This document shows positions 7,894 to 16,120 of a stretch of 64,000 nucleotides of DNA, in pieces (position 1 is the first letter of the stretch; the number at the start of each line of letters is the position of its first letter). Below the pieces are notes generated by a model. The model saw nothing but the letters and a program-made list of their open reading frames with translations. It had not been told where the DNA came from and searched no databases. Both the position numbers and the translations under genes were made by a program. The stretch covers positions 1,550,001 to 1,614,000 of the forward strand of contig CAVPWU010000002.1 of the NCBI GenBank assembly GCA_963709665.1. Direction: 5' to 3'. The DNA comes from DASZIT01 sp963709665. Its GTDB lineage: Bacteria > Actinomycetota > Acidimicrobiia > Acidimicrobiales > RAAP-2.

Positions 7894-8229
7894 GTGCTTG
7901 ACGGCCTGGGCGCCTCACCCGACGAGGTGGCCGCCACCCTGATGGCCGCCGACGTCCACGGGGTACCCACCGACAACTACTCGTGCGCCATCGCCGTCTA
8001 CATGAACTCGTTGCTGGCCGGTGAGCCCTGCATCCGGTCGGTCGCCGTCGGGCACTGCTCGCTGGTGATCAGCCTGGTGCACGAGGACCACCGTCCCGCC
8101 GGGCGGCTCCACGTCCAGCTGCCCAAGCCGGTCCGCCAGTTCGTGGCCGCCTTCGACGCCCGGCAGTACCCGGAGGTCATGCGGTCCGAGCCCGTCCGGC
8201 CGGTGGAGCCGGTGGCCGTCCCGACCTGA
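7894..8229 (+). CDS. Hypothetical protein, 111 aa (start uncertain)
   Basis: Unrecognised small cytoplasmic protein. The N-terminus reads 'LDGLGASPDEVAATLMAADVHGVPTDNYSCAIAVYMNSLL', helical, followed by beta-like 'CIRSVAVGHCSLVISLVHED' and 'GRLHVQLPKPVRQFVAAFDA'. GTG 7894 is the first conventional start. The frame is open upstream to ATC 7858, which sits at ideal distance from AGGAGG and would add twelve residues (basic, HLRRLRRQ). It lies between tRNA-Met and tRNA-Asn and is divergent from the small zinc-ribbon ORF. No function is proposed. Confidence 0.6.
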   Translation: MLDGLGASPDEVAATLMAADVHGVPTDNYSCAIAVYMNSLLAGEPCIRSVAVGHCSLVISLVHEDHRPAGRLHVQLPKPVRQFVAAFDARQYPEVMRSEPVRPVEPVAVPT

Positions 8230-8255
8230 GGACGGACGGCACCTCGACCCGCCAG

Positions 8256-8328
8256 CTCCGGGGGAGAGACTCGAACTCTCAACCTAGCGGTTAACAGCCG
8301 CTCGCTCTGCCGATTGAGCTACCCCGGA
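8256..8328 (-). tRNA. tRNA-Asn (anticodon GTT)
   Basis: A 73-nt cloverleaf on the minus strand. The acceptor TCCGGGG pairs with CCCCGGA, the D arm is AGCTCAATCGGCAGAGC, the anticodon loop CTGTTAA has GTT at its centre, and the T arm is GAGAGTTCGAGTCTCTC. The discriminator base is G. CCA is not encoded. Confidence 0.95.
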
Positions 8329-8511
8329 ATCACACCCGCCGACCGGAGAGCCGATCGGCGCGCCAGAGGACACTAGCCGTTGGCGCCACCTCCTCCGGAC
8401 GACGGGCCGGCGGCTGTCCGGACCCGGTGCCCGGTCGGCCGGCGGCCACCAGCCCGGACCGCCGTCCGGGCGGAAATGCGTGAAACGCCCGGTCCGGGAC
8501 AGAATGGGGAG

Positions 8512-8838
8512 GTGAAGCCACGCATCATGACGGTCATCGCCTTCGGGATCGGGTACACCCTGGGCTCCAGGGCCGGGCGGGAGCGGTACCACCAGATCGT
8601 GCGGGCCACCACCTCGGTGATGCACTCGCCCCCGGTGGCCGGCACGGTGGGCGTGGCCGGTGACCGGGCCAGGGCGCTCGGCACCCTGGGTGTCGAGCGG
8701 ATGAAGGACGTCATCGGCGTCCGGCTGGGTTGGCGGGACGGCGACGAGGCGGCCGATGCCATCGCCATCGGCATGGCCCAGGACGTCGCCTCCGCCCTCA
8801 ACGGTCAACGGGCGGCCGCCGAACGACGCTCGGGCTGA
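8512..8838 (+). CDS. YtxH-like small protein, 108 aa
   Basis: The N-terminus 'KPRIMTVIAFGIGYTLGSRAGRERYHQI' is the short hydrophobic helix plus 'G-Y-x-L-G-x-R-A-G-R-E-R-Y' signature of small actinobacterial YtxH-like proteins, a family without a clear biochemical role. The rest is an amphipathic helical tail (VERMKDVIGVRLGWRDGDEAADAIA). GTG 8512 is chosen because the basic residues before the helix are usual in the family, but ATG 8527 is possible: GGGGAGG ends immediately before the GTG and 14 bases before the ATG. It is convergent with sigA. Confidence 0.55.
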   Translation: MKPRIMTVIAFGIGYTLGSRAGRERYHQIVRATTSVMHSPPVAGTVGVAGDRARALGTLGVERMKDVIGVRLGWRDGDEAADAIAIGMAQDVASALNGQRAAAERRSG

Positions 8839-8851
8839 GCCGGGCCGGCGC

Positions 8852-8873
8852 CCACCGGCCGGCCGGCCGGTGG
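8852..8873. terminator. Perfect 22-bp palindrome between convergent genes
   Basis: CCACCGGCCGG is directly followed by its reverse complement, between the YtxH-like gene (ends 8838) and sigA (stop at 8897). A GC-only hairpin with no T tract could serve as a bidirectional terminator for both convergent units. Confidence 0.5.
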
Positions 8874-8896
8874 CGGCCCACGCCGGGCGGGGTGCC

Positions 8897-10291
8897 TCAG
8901 GCCTCGTCGAGGTAGTCGCGCAGCAGCTGGGCGGAGTCGGGCCGTCGCAGCTTGGCCAGCGTCTTCGCCTCGATCTGCCGGATCCGCTCCCGGGTCACCC
9001 CGAACGCCTTCCCGACCTCCTCGAGGGTACGGATCTTGCCGTCCTCGAGGCCGAACCGGAGCCGCACCACATCCTGCTCCCGGGGCGACAGGTGACCGAG
9101 CGCCTCCCGCACCGCCTCGTCCAGCATGATCCGGGCGGCGGCGTCGTCCGGCACCACCGCCCCCCGGTCCTCGATGAGGTCGGAGAGGCTGAAGTCGTCC
9201 TCGTCGCCCATGGGCTGCTCGAGCGAGACGGTGTCCTGGTTGATCCGCTGGATCTCCCGCACCCGCTCGATGGTGAAGTCGACCCGCCGGGCCACCTCCT
9301 CGGCGGTGGGCTCCCGGCCGAGCTCCTGGAGGAGCTGGCGCTGGGCCCACACCACCTTGTTGATGGTCTCCACCATGTGGACGGGGATGCGGATGGTCCG
9401 GGCCTGGTCGGCGATGGCCCGGGTGATGGCCTGGCGGATCCACCAGGTGGCGTAGGTCGAGAACTTGAAGCCCTTGGTGTGGTCGAACTTCTCGACCGCC
9501 CGCATCAGCCCGAGGTTGCCCTCCTGGATGAGGTCGAGGAAGGCCAGCCCCCGGTTCCGGTACCGCTTGGCGATGGACACCACCAGACGGAGGTTGGCCT
9601 CGATGAGGTCCTCCTTCGCCTGGTGGCCCCGGCGCACCAGCATCCGGTCGGCCGCCCGCTCGCGCTCGGTGCCGGCCGTGCCGTCGGGTCGGACCGTGAC
9701 CAGGCGCTCCTCCGCCTCGGTGCCGGCGACGATGCGCTCGGCCAGCTCCACCTCGAGGGCGGCGTCGAGGAGCTTGACCTTCCCGATCTCCTTCAGATAC
9801 GTGTGCACCGGATCGGCGGCCGACCCGCTGAACCGGTCGCCGCCGGTGTAGGAGTCGCTGGCCGGTCGGGTGGCCTTCGGCTTCTTGGCGGCCGACCCGT
9901 TGGAGGACGCCGCCTTCTTGGAGGTGCCGGTGGAGGTGCCGGCGGAGGACCGGAGGGGCGTCACCGACGCCGGCGGGGTGGGCTCGGCCACCGGCTCGAC
10001 GGTCTCCACCATCTCGACCGACTCCACCACCCCGGACACCGGCACGATGGTCGACTCCCCGGTGTCGTAGGTGAACTCGATGCCCTCGATGCGGATGCGG
10101 TCGACCACGCCGCTGATGAGGTCCTCGCTGAGCTCGACCGAGCGGAGCGCCGTCACCACGTCGTCCTGGGTCAGGTACCCGCGCTGGCGCCCGAGGACGA
10201 TCAGCTCGTCGAACTCCGCCTGGGGCAGCTCCTCTACAGGCGTACCGACGATGGTCGTCCGGTCCGCCGTCCCCTCAGCGCTAGTGCTCAC
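8897..10291 (-). CDS. sigA: Principal RNA polymerase sigma factor (sigma-70, group 1)
   Basis: 464 aa. Residues 1-~75 look like a short region 1.1, then an Ala/Ser/Lys-rich linker to ~155. Region 1.2 starts near 'DPVHTYLKEIGKVKLL'. Region 2 has 'RLVVSIAKRYRNRGLAFLDL', 'GFKFSTYATWWIRQAITRA' and 'TIRIPVHMVE'. Region 4 has 'LRFGLEDGKIRTLEEVGKAF' and the helix-turn-helix 'GVTRERIRQIEAKTLAKLR'. It directs core polymerase to housekeeping promoters. The GTG at 10291 overlaps the dnaG stop (GTGA), preserving the dnaG-rpoD part of the macromolecular-synthesis operon; rpsU is not there. The start assignment depends on that overlap. Confidence 0.95.
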   Translation of the reverse strand: MSTSAEGTADRTTIVGTPVEELPQAEFDELIVLGRQRGYLTQDDVVTALRSVELSEDLISGVVDRIRIEGIEFTYDTGESTIVPVSGVVESVEMVETVEPVAEPTPPASVTPLRSSAGTSTGTSKKAASSNGSAAKKPKATRPASDSYTGGDRFSGSAADPVHTYLKEIGKVKLLDAALEVELAERIVAGTEAEERLVTVRPDGTAGTERERAADRMLVRRGHQAKEDLIEANLRLVVSIAKRYRNRGLAFLDLIQEGNLGLMRAVEKFDHTKGFKFSTYATWWIRQAITRAIADQARTIRIPVHMVETINKVVWAQRQLLQELGREPTAEEVARRVDFTIERVREIQRINQDTVSLEQPMGDEDDFSLSDLIEDRGAVVPDDAAARIMLDEAVREALGHLSPREQDVVRLRFGLEDGKIRTLEEVGKAFGVTRERIRQIEAKTLAKLRRPDSAQLLRDYLDEA

Positions 10292-12243
10292 GGTTCTCCC
10301 ACGTCATCGGCGCCACGTCCCCTCCCGAGCAGCCAGGCTACCAACCGATCGGAGGCTCCGGCCGCGGTGGCGGGGTCGTCGAGCTCCTGGACCCACACGC
10401 TGGCCGAAGCTGCCTCGACCGCCACCTCCGGCGAGGTCCGCGCCTCCCGAGTGGCCTCGGCCAGCTGCCGGCGGGCGGCGTCGCGCACCAGCTGCATGAC
10501 CACCTCGTCGGCATCCCCGATGGGCTCCTCCACCACCAGGCGGAGCAGCAGGGCCCGGACGTCGGCGGGTGCGGTGTCGATGGCCTGGGGCAGGTCGTCG
10601 GCCTCCATCAGGGCCACGAACGCCGCCTGCTGGAGGTCGTCGCAGAAGAGCACCGCCTCCAGCCGGTGGGCCACCGCCTCCGGTCGGTGGATGGCCAGGC
10701 GGAGCGCCTCGAGGCCCGGCCGGAACGTCCCCGGCCCGGTCCGCCCCCCGGTGGGACGGGCGCCCGGACTGCCGACGGGCCCGCCGTCCTCGGGCCAGGT
10801 CCCGCCGTCGTCGAACCCGTCGGCATCCCACCCGTCGTCGTCCGGGTCCCGCACCCAGGCCTCGTCCCCGCCAACCTGACCGGCGGCACGCGACGACCCC
10901 GGGGTGCCCGGCGGGCCGCCCGATCGCCGGGCGCCCGCCCGGGGGGACTCCTTCTTCGGGCCTTCCCGCCGCTGACGCTCGAGGCGCTCCCGGAGGGAGG
11001 ACGGCTCGAGGCGGCACTTCTCGGCCACCTGCATGACGTACTGGTCCCGGACCAGGTCGTCAGGGTGCTCGGCCACCGCCCCCAGGGCGGCGTCGGCCGC
11101 CTTGGCCCGGCCTTCGGCGGTGGTGAGGTCGGCCGCCGCCAGGATCCGCTCCACCCGGAACTGGAGGAAGGGCTTGGCGCCCGACACGGCCCGCCGGAGG
11201 GCCTCGGGGTCCGTGCGCGCCAACTCGCCCGGGTCGGACCCCACCGGAAGGTCGGCGACCACCACGTCGACCTCGTGGCGCTGCTCCCACTCGTAGAACC
11301 GGCCGGCAGCCGACTGGCCGGCCCCGTCGGCGTCGAAGGCCAGCACCACCCGACGGGCGAAGTTCCGAAGCAGCCGGAAGTGCTCGTCCCCCAGGGCGGT
11401 GCCACAGGTGGCCACCGCCCGCTCGACCCCGACCTCGAAGAAGCCGATGACGTCGGTGTACCCCTCGCAGACCACCACCTCGCCCTTGGCGATGACATCG
11501 GCTTTCGCCCAGTTGAGGGCGTACAGCGTCTTGCGCTTGGAGTAGATCGGGGTTTCGGTGGAGTTCTTGTACTTGGCCGGATCGCTGCTCCCGGGCAGGA
11601 TCCGCCCCCCCAGCGCCACCGGATGGCCGGACGGGTCGCAGATGGGGAAGAGGACTCGGGCCCGGAAGGCGTCCTGCAGCCGGCCCCGGCGGTTGACGAA
11701 GGCCAGACCCGACCCCACCGCCAGCTCCTCGTCGAGCTTGAGCGCGGCGCAGAGGGCATCCCAGTCGTCGGGGGCCCACCCCAGGCGGAAGCGCCGGACC
11801 ACGTCACCGTCGTAGCCCCGGGACCGCAGGTAGTTGCGGGCCGGTCCGGCGTCGGGCCCGGTCAGCAACCGCTGGTGGTACCAGTCGGTGGCCCGCTCCA
11901 TGGTCTCGGTGAGGATCTTCCGCCGGATGGTGTCCCGTCCGGCGTTGGCGTCCTCGTGGATGGTGATCCCCGAGCGGTCGGCCAGCCAGCGGACGGCATC
12001 CACGAAGTCGAGGTGCTGGGTGGCCCGCACGAAGCTGATCACATCGCCCTTGGCCTGGCAGCCGAAGCAGTAGTAGAAGCCCTCCTCGGCGTTCACGCTG
12101 AACGACGGGGTCTTCTCGCCGTGGAACGGGCAGAGCCCTACCCACCGGCGCCCCTGCCGCTTGAGGGCGGCGTGCTCCCCGATCAGGGCGACGATGTCGG
12201 TGGCCGCCCGCACCCGGGCGACGTCCTCGTCCGGTATCCCCAT
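10288..12243 (-). CDS. dnaG: DNA primase
   Basis: 651 aa, normal length. The N-terminal CHC2 zinc finger has C38-P-F-H41 and C59-F-G-C62. The catalytic core contains 'NRRGRLQDAFRARVLFPI', and the TOPRIM domain has 'VVVCEGYTDVIGF' (Glu) and 'LAFDADGAGQSAA' (D-x-D). A Gly/Pro-rich linker around residues 410-490 separates a C-terminal helicase-interaction-type domain. It makes RNA primers at the replication fork. It is upstream of and overlapping sigA, and 63 nt downstream of a stand-alone copy of its own zinc-finger module. Confidence 0.95.
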   Translation of the reverse strand: MGIPDEDVARVRAATDIVALIGEHAALKRQGRRWVGLCPFHGEKTPSFSVNAEEGFYYCFGCQAKGDVISFVRATQHLDFVDAVRWLADRSGITIHEDANAGRDTIRRKILTETMERATDWYHQRLLTGPDAGPARNYLRSRGYDGDVVRRFRLGWAPDDWDALCAALKLDEELAVGSGLAFVNRRGRLQDAFRARVLFPICDPSGHPVALGGRILPGSSDPAKYKNSTETPIYSKRKTLYALNWAKADVIAKGEVVVCEGYTDVIGFFEVGVERAVATCGTALGDEHFRLLRNFARRVVLAFDADGAGQSAAGRFYEWEQRHEVDVVVADLPVGSDPGELARTDPEALRRAVSGAKPFLQFRVERILAAADLTTAEGRAKAADAALGAVAEHPDDLVRDQYVMQVAEKCRLEPSSLRERLERQRREGPKKESPRAGARRSGGPPGTPGSSRAAGQVGGDEAWVRDPDDDGWDADGFDDGGTWPEDGGPVGSPGARPTGGRTGPGTFRPGLEALRLAIHRPEAVAHRLEAVLFCDDLQQAAFVALMEADDLPQAIDTAPADVRALLLRLVVEEPIGDADEVVMQLVRDAARRQLAEATREARTSPEVAVEAASASVWVQELDDPATAAGASDRLVAWLLGRGRGADDVGEP

Positions 12244-12306
12244 TGGCCGACGGTACCGCGTCGGCGGGCCGGGTCGTCCGCCGCCCGAGCCACCCGCCGC
12301 CGGCGG

Positions 12307-12594
12307 CTAGAGGGTGATCCCGGCCCGCACGGCGAGCCAGCGGACGGCGTCGTCGTCATCGAGGTGCTCGATGGCCGACACGAAGTTGACGACATCCCCG
12401 TTGGCCCGGCAGCCGAAGCAGACGTACTTCCCCTCCCGGGGGTTGACGCAGAACGAGGGGGACCCCTCCCCGTCGAACGGACAGCGGCCCACCCAGATCC
12501 GGTCGTGCTGCTCGAGGTCGGTGTACCCGCCGATCACGGCCAGTATGTCGCTGGCCTCCACCACCCGGGTCACGTCCCCGTCACCGACGCCCAT
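12307..12594 (-). CDS. Stand-alone DnaG-type CHC2 zinc-finger protein with His-to-Asp change
   Basis: A 95-aa protein that is colinear with the first 95 residues of DnaG and nothing else. The zinc-ligand positions fall at exactly the same residue numbers: C38, residue 41, C59, C62. Residue 41 is Asp ('CPFDGEGSPSF') where DnaG has His ('CPFHGEKTPSF'). The 'CFGCRANGDVVNFVS' segment and the C-terminal 'AVRWLAVRAGITL' are retained. It likely arose by partial duplication of dnaG, which lies 63 nt downstream in the same direction. It might bind single-stranded DNA or a replisome partner; no primase activity is possible. The ATG at 12594 gives the exact DnaG-like N-terminus. Confidence 0.75.
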   Translation of the reverse strand: MGVGDGDVTRVVEASDILAVIGGYTDLEQHDRIWVGRCPFDGEGSPSFCVNPREGKYVCFGCRANGDVVNFVSAIEHLDDDDAVRWLAVRAGITL

Positions 12595-12611
12595 GGAGTC
12601 GACGGTACTCC

Positions 12612-12653
12612 GTGGTCGAGGACGTGTGGTCGAGGACGTGTGGTCGAGGACGT
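12612..12653. repeat. Three exact 14-bp tandem repeats
   Basis: GTGGTCGAGGACGT is repeated three times without interruption, directly upstream of the stand-alone CHC2 gene and within ~120 bp of the ppdK stop. It could be a binding-site array or replication slippage. Confidence 0.8.
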
Positions 12654-12764
12654 GGAGGCGCCCCCGGGTGCCGGCGGACGCCGGTCGGCGACCGGTGACG
12701 CCCCGACCACGAGGCGACGCCCGTCCGACACCCGCCGACGAGTGACCTCCGTCACCGACGCCGG

Positions 12765-15509
12765 CTATCCCTTGGCCTTGGCCTTCCCTCCGGCCGACTT
12801 GGCCTTCCCTCCGGCGGCCTTGGCCTTCCGGTCGGCGCTCCGGGCGGCGGTGTGCCCCGACAGCACCGCCTGGGCGGCGGCCAGGCGGGCGATGGGCACC
12901 CGGAACGGCGAGCAGCTGACGTAGTCCAGGCCGGCCTGGGCGAAGGTCAGGATCGACTCCGGGTCGCCCCCGTGCTCGCCGCAGACGCCGATCTTCAGGT
13001 CGGGGCGGGTGGACCGCCCGCGCTCGACACCCAGCCGCACCAGCTCCCCCACCCCGTCGGGATCGACCACCTCGAACGGGTTCCGCTTGAGCAGGCCGAG
13101 CTCCAGGTAGGCCGACATCATCCGGCCCTCGACGTCGTCCCGGCTGAAGCCGAAGGTCATCTGGGTGAGGTCGTTGGTCCCGAAGGAGAAGAACTCGGCC
13201 TCCTCGGCGATCTCGGCGGCCCGCAGCGCCGCCCGGGGGGTCTCGATCATGGTGCCGATCAGGACCTCGAGCGAGCCGGCGGCCGGGGCGGCCTTCTTGC
13301 CGGATCCGGTGGACCGGGCGGCCATGGCGGTGGCCACCGCCCCCTCCACCCACGAGCGGGCGAGCGCCATCTCCTCCCGACCGACGGTCAGGGGGATCAT
13401 GATCTCCACAATGGGGTGACCGCCCTTGGCCGCCCGGGCCAGGGCGGCCTCCATCAACGCCCGGACCTGCATGGCGTAGAGGCCGGGCTTCAGCACCCCG
13501 AGCCGGACCCCGCGGGTACCGAGCATCGGGTTGAACTCGTGCCAGTCCTTGGCCGCCTGGTAGAGCCGGGTCTCCTCCGGATCGAGCCCGGTGGTGGCCT
13601 CCCGGATGGCCAGCTCCTCGAGGCTGGGGAGGAACTCGTGGAGCGGCGGGTCGAGCAGCCGGATGGTGACCGGCAGCCCGTCCATGGCCTCGAGGATGTC
13701 CTCGAAGTCGGCCTTCTGGGCCAGTCGGAGGTGCTCCAGGGCCGCCTCCTCCTCGTCGGGGGTGGAGGCCAGGATCATCCGGCGGACGATGGGCAGGCGG
13801 TCCTCGCCGAGGAACATGTGCTCGGTCCGGCACAGGCCGATGCCCTCGGCACCCAGGCTGCGGGCGTTGGCGGCGTCCGGCCCGTTGTCGGCGTTGGCCC
13901 GGACCCCGAGGTGGCCGGCCCGGATGGCGTCCGCCCAGCCCAGGACGGTGTCGAACTCGGCGGGCGTCTCGCCCTGGGAGAGCGGCACCTGACCCAGCAC
14001 CACGGTGCCGTTGGTGCCGTCGACCGAGATCCAGTCCCCCTCTTCCACCACGGTGTCCCCCACCGAGAACGAGGTCCCGGCGATGCGGAGCCCCTCGGCC
14101 CCGACCACCGCCGGCTTGCCCCAGCCCCGGGCCACCACGGCGGCGTGGCTGACCAGCCCGCCGCGGGCGGTGAGGATCCCCTCGGCGGCCAGCATGCCGT
14201 GGACGTCCTCGGGCGAGGTCTCGCTGCGGACCAGCACCACCGCCTCGCCGGCCTCGGCGGCCGCCTGGGCCCCGTCGGCGGTGAGGTAGACCCGCCCGAC
14301 GGCGGCGCCGGGTGATGCCCCCAGGCCCTTGGTCAGCACCTTGTGGCCGCTGCCGGCGAACTGGGGATGGAGCACCTGCTCGAGGTGGTCGCCGGTGATC
14401 CGCTCGACCGCCTCCTCCCGGGAGAGCTTGATCCCCTTTTCGCCGACCATGTCCACCGCCATCCGGAGGGCGGCGGCCCCGGTGCGCTTGCCCACCCGGG
14501 TCTGGAGCATCCAGAGCTTGCCCTGCTCGATGGTGAACTCGGTGTCGCACATGTCCCGGTAGTGGCCCTCGAGCCGGGCGAAGATGGCCAGCAGCTCCTT
14601 GTGGATCTTCGGGAAGTGGCCCTTCAGGGCCGAGAGGGGCTCGGTGTTCCGGATACCGGCCACCACGTCCTCCCCCTGGGCGTTGACCAGGAAGTCGCCG
14701 TACTCGCCCCGGGTCCCGGTGGCCGGGTCCCGGGTGAAGCCCACCCCGGTGCCCGAGTCGTCGTCCCGGTTGCCGAACACCATGGCCTGGACGTTGACGG
14801 CGGTCCCCAGGTCGTGGGCGATGCGCTCGCGGTCGCGGTAGGCGATGGCCCGGGGGCCGTTCCACGACTCGAAGACCGCCTCCACCGCCCCGCGCAGCTG
14901 GTCGTCGGGATCCTGGGGAAAGGGCTTGCCGGTGTGGCGCTCCACGATCTGCTGGTAGGCGTCGACCAGGTAGCGGAGCAGCTCGGTGGGGACGGCGGCG
15001 TCCGAGGTGGTGCCGGCCAGCTCCTTGGCGGCGTCGAGCAGCTGGTCGAACTCCTCACCGGGGATGCCCAGCACGATGCGGCCGTACATCGCCACGAAGC
15101 GCCGGTAGGAGTCGTAGGCGAAGCGCTCATCGTCGGTCTGCTTGGCCAGGCCCTCCACCGACCGGTCGTTGAGTCCCAGGTTGAGGACGGTGTCCATCAT
15201 CCCGGGCATGGAGAACTTGGCGCCCGACCGCACCGACACCAGAAGGGGGTCGGAGGGGTCCCCGATGCGCTTGCCCATCGTCTGCTCGAGCCGCGCCCGG
15301 GCCTTGCCGATCTCGGCGGTGAGGCCGTCGGGCCACCCGCCGGCCATGTAGGCCCGACAGGCGTCGGTGGAGATGGTGAAGCCGGGGGGCACCGGAAGGC
15401 CCAGTACCGAGGTCATCTCCGCCAGGTTGGCGCCCTTGCCGCCCAGGAGGTCCTTCATCTCCATGGGGGGCTTTCGGTGCTTATGGTCGAAGTCGTAGAC
15501 GAACGGCAT
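12765..15509 (-). CDS. ppdK: Pyruvate, phosphate dikinase
   Basis: 914 aa. It interconverts pyruvate + ATP + Pi with PEP + AMP + PPi. The N-terminal ATP-grasp part starts 'MPFVYDFDHKHRKPPMEMKD' and has 'GGKGANLAEM' and 'GAKFSMPGMMDTVLNLG'. The phospho-His swivel domain has 'TARGGLVSHAAVVARGWGK'. The C-terminal PEP/pyruvate barrel has 'GTRGVRLG', 'SFGTNDLTQMTFGFSRDD' and the catalytic Cys loop 'GVCGEHGGDP'. The ATG at 15509 follows AGGAG at good distance. The last ~25 residues are an unusual Lys/Ala/Gly tail (KAKAAGGKAK..., three similar blocks) beyond the normal end. It is transcribed alone, upstream of the CHC2 gene. Confidence 0.95.
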   Translation of the reverse strand: MPFVYDFDHKHRKPPMEMKDLLGGKGANLAEMTSVLGLPVPPGFTISTDACRAYMAGGWPDGLTAEIGKARARLEQTMGKRIGDPSDPLLVSVRSGAKFSMPGMMDTVLNLGLNDRSVEGLAKQTDDERFAYDSYRRFVAMYGRIVLGIPGEEFDQLLDAAKELAGTTSDAAVPTELLRYLVDAYQQIVERHTGKPFPQDPDDQLRGAVEAVFESWNGPRAIAYRDRERIAHDLGTAVNVQAMVFGNRDDDSGTGVGFTRDPATGTRGEYGDFLVNAQGEDVVAGIRNTEPLSALKGHFPKIHKELLAIFARLEGHYRDMCDTEFTIEQGKLWMLQTRVGKRTGAAALRMAVDMVGEKGIKLSREEAVERITGDHLEQVLHPQFAGSGHKVLTKGLGASPGAAVGRVYLTADGAQAAAEAGEAVVLVRSETSPEDVHGMLAAEGILTARGGLVSHAAVVARGWGKPAVVGAEGLRIAGTSFSVGDTVVEEGDWISVDGTNGTVVLGQVPLSQGETPAEFDTVLGWADAIRAGHLGVRANADNGPDAANARSLGAEGIGLCRTEHMFLGEDRLPIVRRMILASTPDEEEAALEHLRLAQKADFEDILEAMDGLPVTIRLLDPPLHEFLPSLEELAIREATTGLDPEETRLYQAAKDWHEFNPMLGTRGVRLGVLKPGLYAMQVRALMEAALARAAKGGHPIVEIMIPLTVGREEMALARSWVEGAVATAMAARSTGSGKKAAPAAGSLEVLIGTMIETPRAALRAAEIAEEAEFFSFGTNDLTQMTFGFSRDDVEGRMMSAYLELGLLKRNPFEVVDPDGVGELVRLGVERGRSTRPDLKIGVCGEHGGDPESILTFAQAGLDYVSCSPFRVPIARLAAAQAVLSGHTAARSADRKAKAAGGKAKSAGGKAKAKG

Positions 15510-15680
15510 CGGGACGGGTCTCCTGGACTGGTGTGCTCGGCTTGGTACTGCGCAGGCGCAGGGTTTCGAGCCTACCCGGCACCTGTGCGGGACACGGACG
15601 GGGACGAAGGACCTACCGTCCGCAGACCGTCCACACCGGCACCCGTTGGGAACCCGCCTCCGCCTCTGCCTCCGCCTGAG

Positions 15681-15704
15681 TTGATGAGTTGATAGATTGA
15701 TCAA
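15681..15704. promoter_or_regulatory. Probable ArsR-family operator: three 8-bp repeats ending in a palindrome
   Basis: TTGATGAG, TTGATAGA and TTGATCAA follow each other at exact 8-bp spacing in a small AT-rich island; the last unit is a perfect palindrome. It ends 11 bp before the ArsR start. ArsR-type repressors bind AT-rich dyads overlapping their own promoters, so autoregulation is likely. Confidence 0.6.
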
Positions 15705-15715
15705 GTGATGAACCG

Positions 15716-16120
15716 ATGAGCCCCAACCGCGGCCACCGGGCCGCCGGGCCCCCGGTGGCGGGGGTGGGCGACGCCGGCGTCCCCAGCGTCCCCCTGTCGG
15801 AGGCCAAGTCCGAGCTGTTCAAGGCCATGGCCCACCCGGCCCGGATCCGCTCCCTCGAGATCCTGGTGGAGGGCGAACGGTCCGTCGGGGAGCTCCAGCC
15901 GCTGGTGGGCATCGAGCTCTCCCACCTGTCCCAGCAGCTCGGCGTCCTCCGCCGGGCCGGGCTGGTCACCACCCGCAAGGAAGGGTCGTCGGTCGTCTAC
16001 GCCATCCGAGACCCGGAGCTCGTCGAGCTGCTGGCGGTGGCCCGACGTCTGCTGCTGGGGTCCCTCAGCCAGACCCGCGACCTCCTCTCCGGCCTGCAGG
16101 CGCCCGGGGAGGAGCGCTGA
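15716..16120 (+). CDS. ArsR/SmtB-family winged-helix regulator
   Basis: 134 aa. After a ~25-residue Gly/Pro-rich leader comes the classic ArsR fold: 'ELFKAMAHPARIRSLEILVEG', then 'VGELQPLVGIELSHLSQQLG' (recognition helix), and 'LRRAGLVTTRKEGSSVVYAI' (wing). No CxC metal motif of the ArsR/CadC type is present, so it may sense something other than a thiophilic metal. The ATG at 15716 follows the operator repeats. The downstream SulP transporter overlaps its stop codon, so it is the probable target, and the sensed signal may relate to the anion transported. Confidence 0.85.
   Translation: MSPNRGHRAAGPPVAGVGDAGVPSVPLSEAKSELFKAMAHPARIRSLEILVEGERSVGELQPLVGIELSHLSQQLGVLRRAGLVTTRKEGSSVVYAIRDPELVELLAVARRLLLGSLSQTRDLLSGLQAPGEER

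Noticed and set aside
12852..14315. Long plus-strand ORF inside ppdK
   Set aside because: Antisense shadow; ppdK motifs are intact on the minus strand and the antisense product is low complexity.
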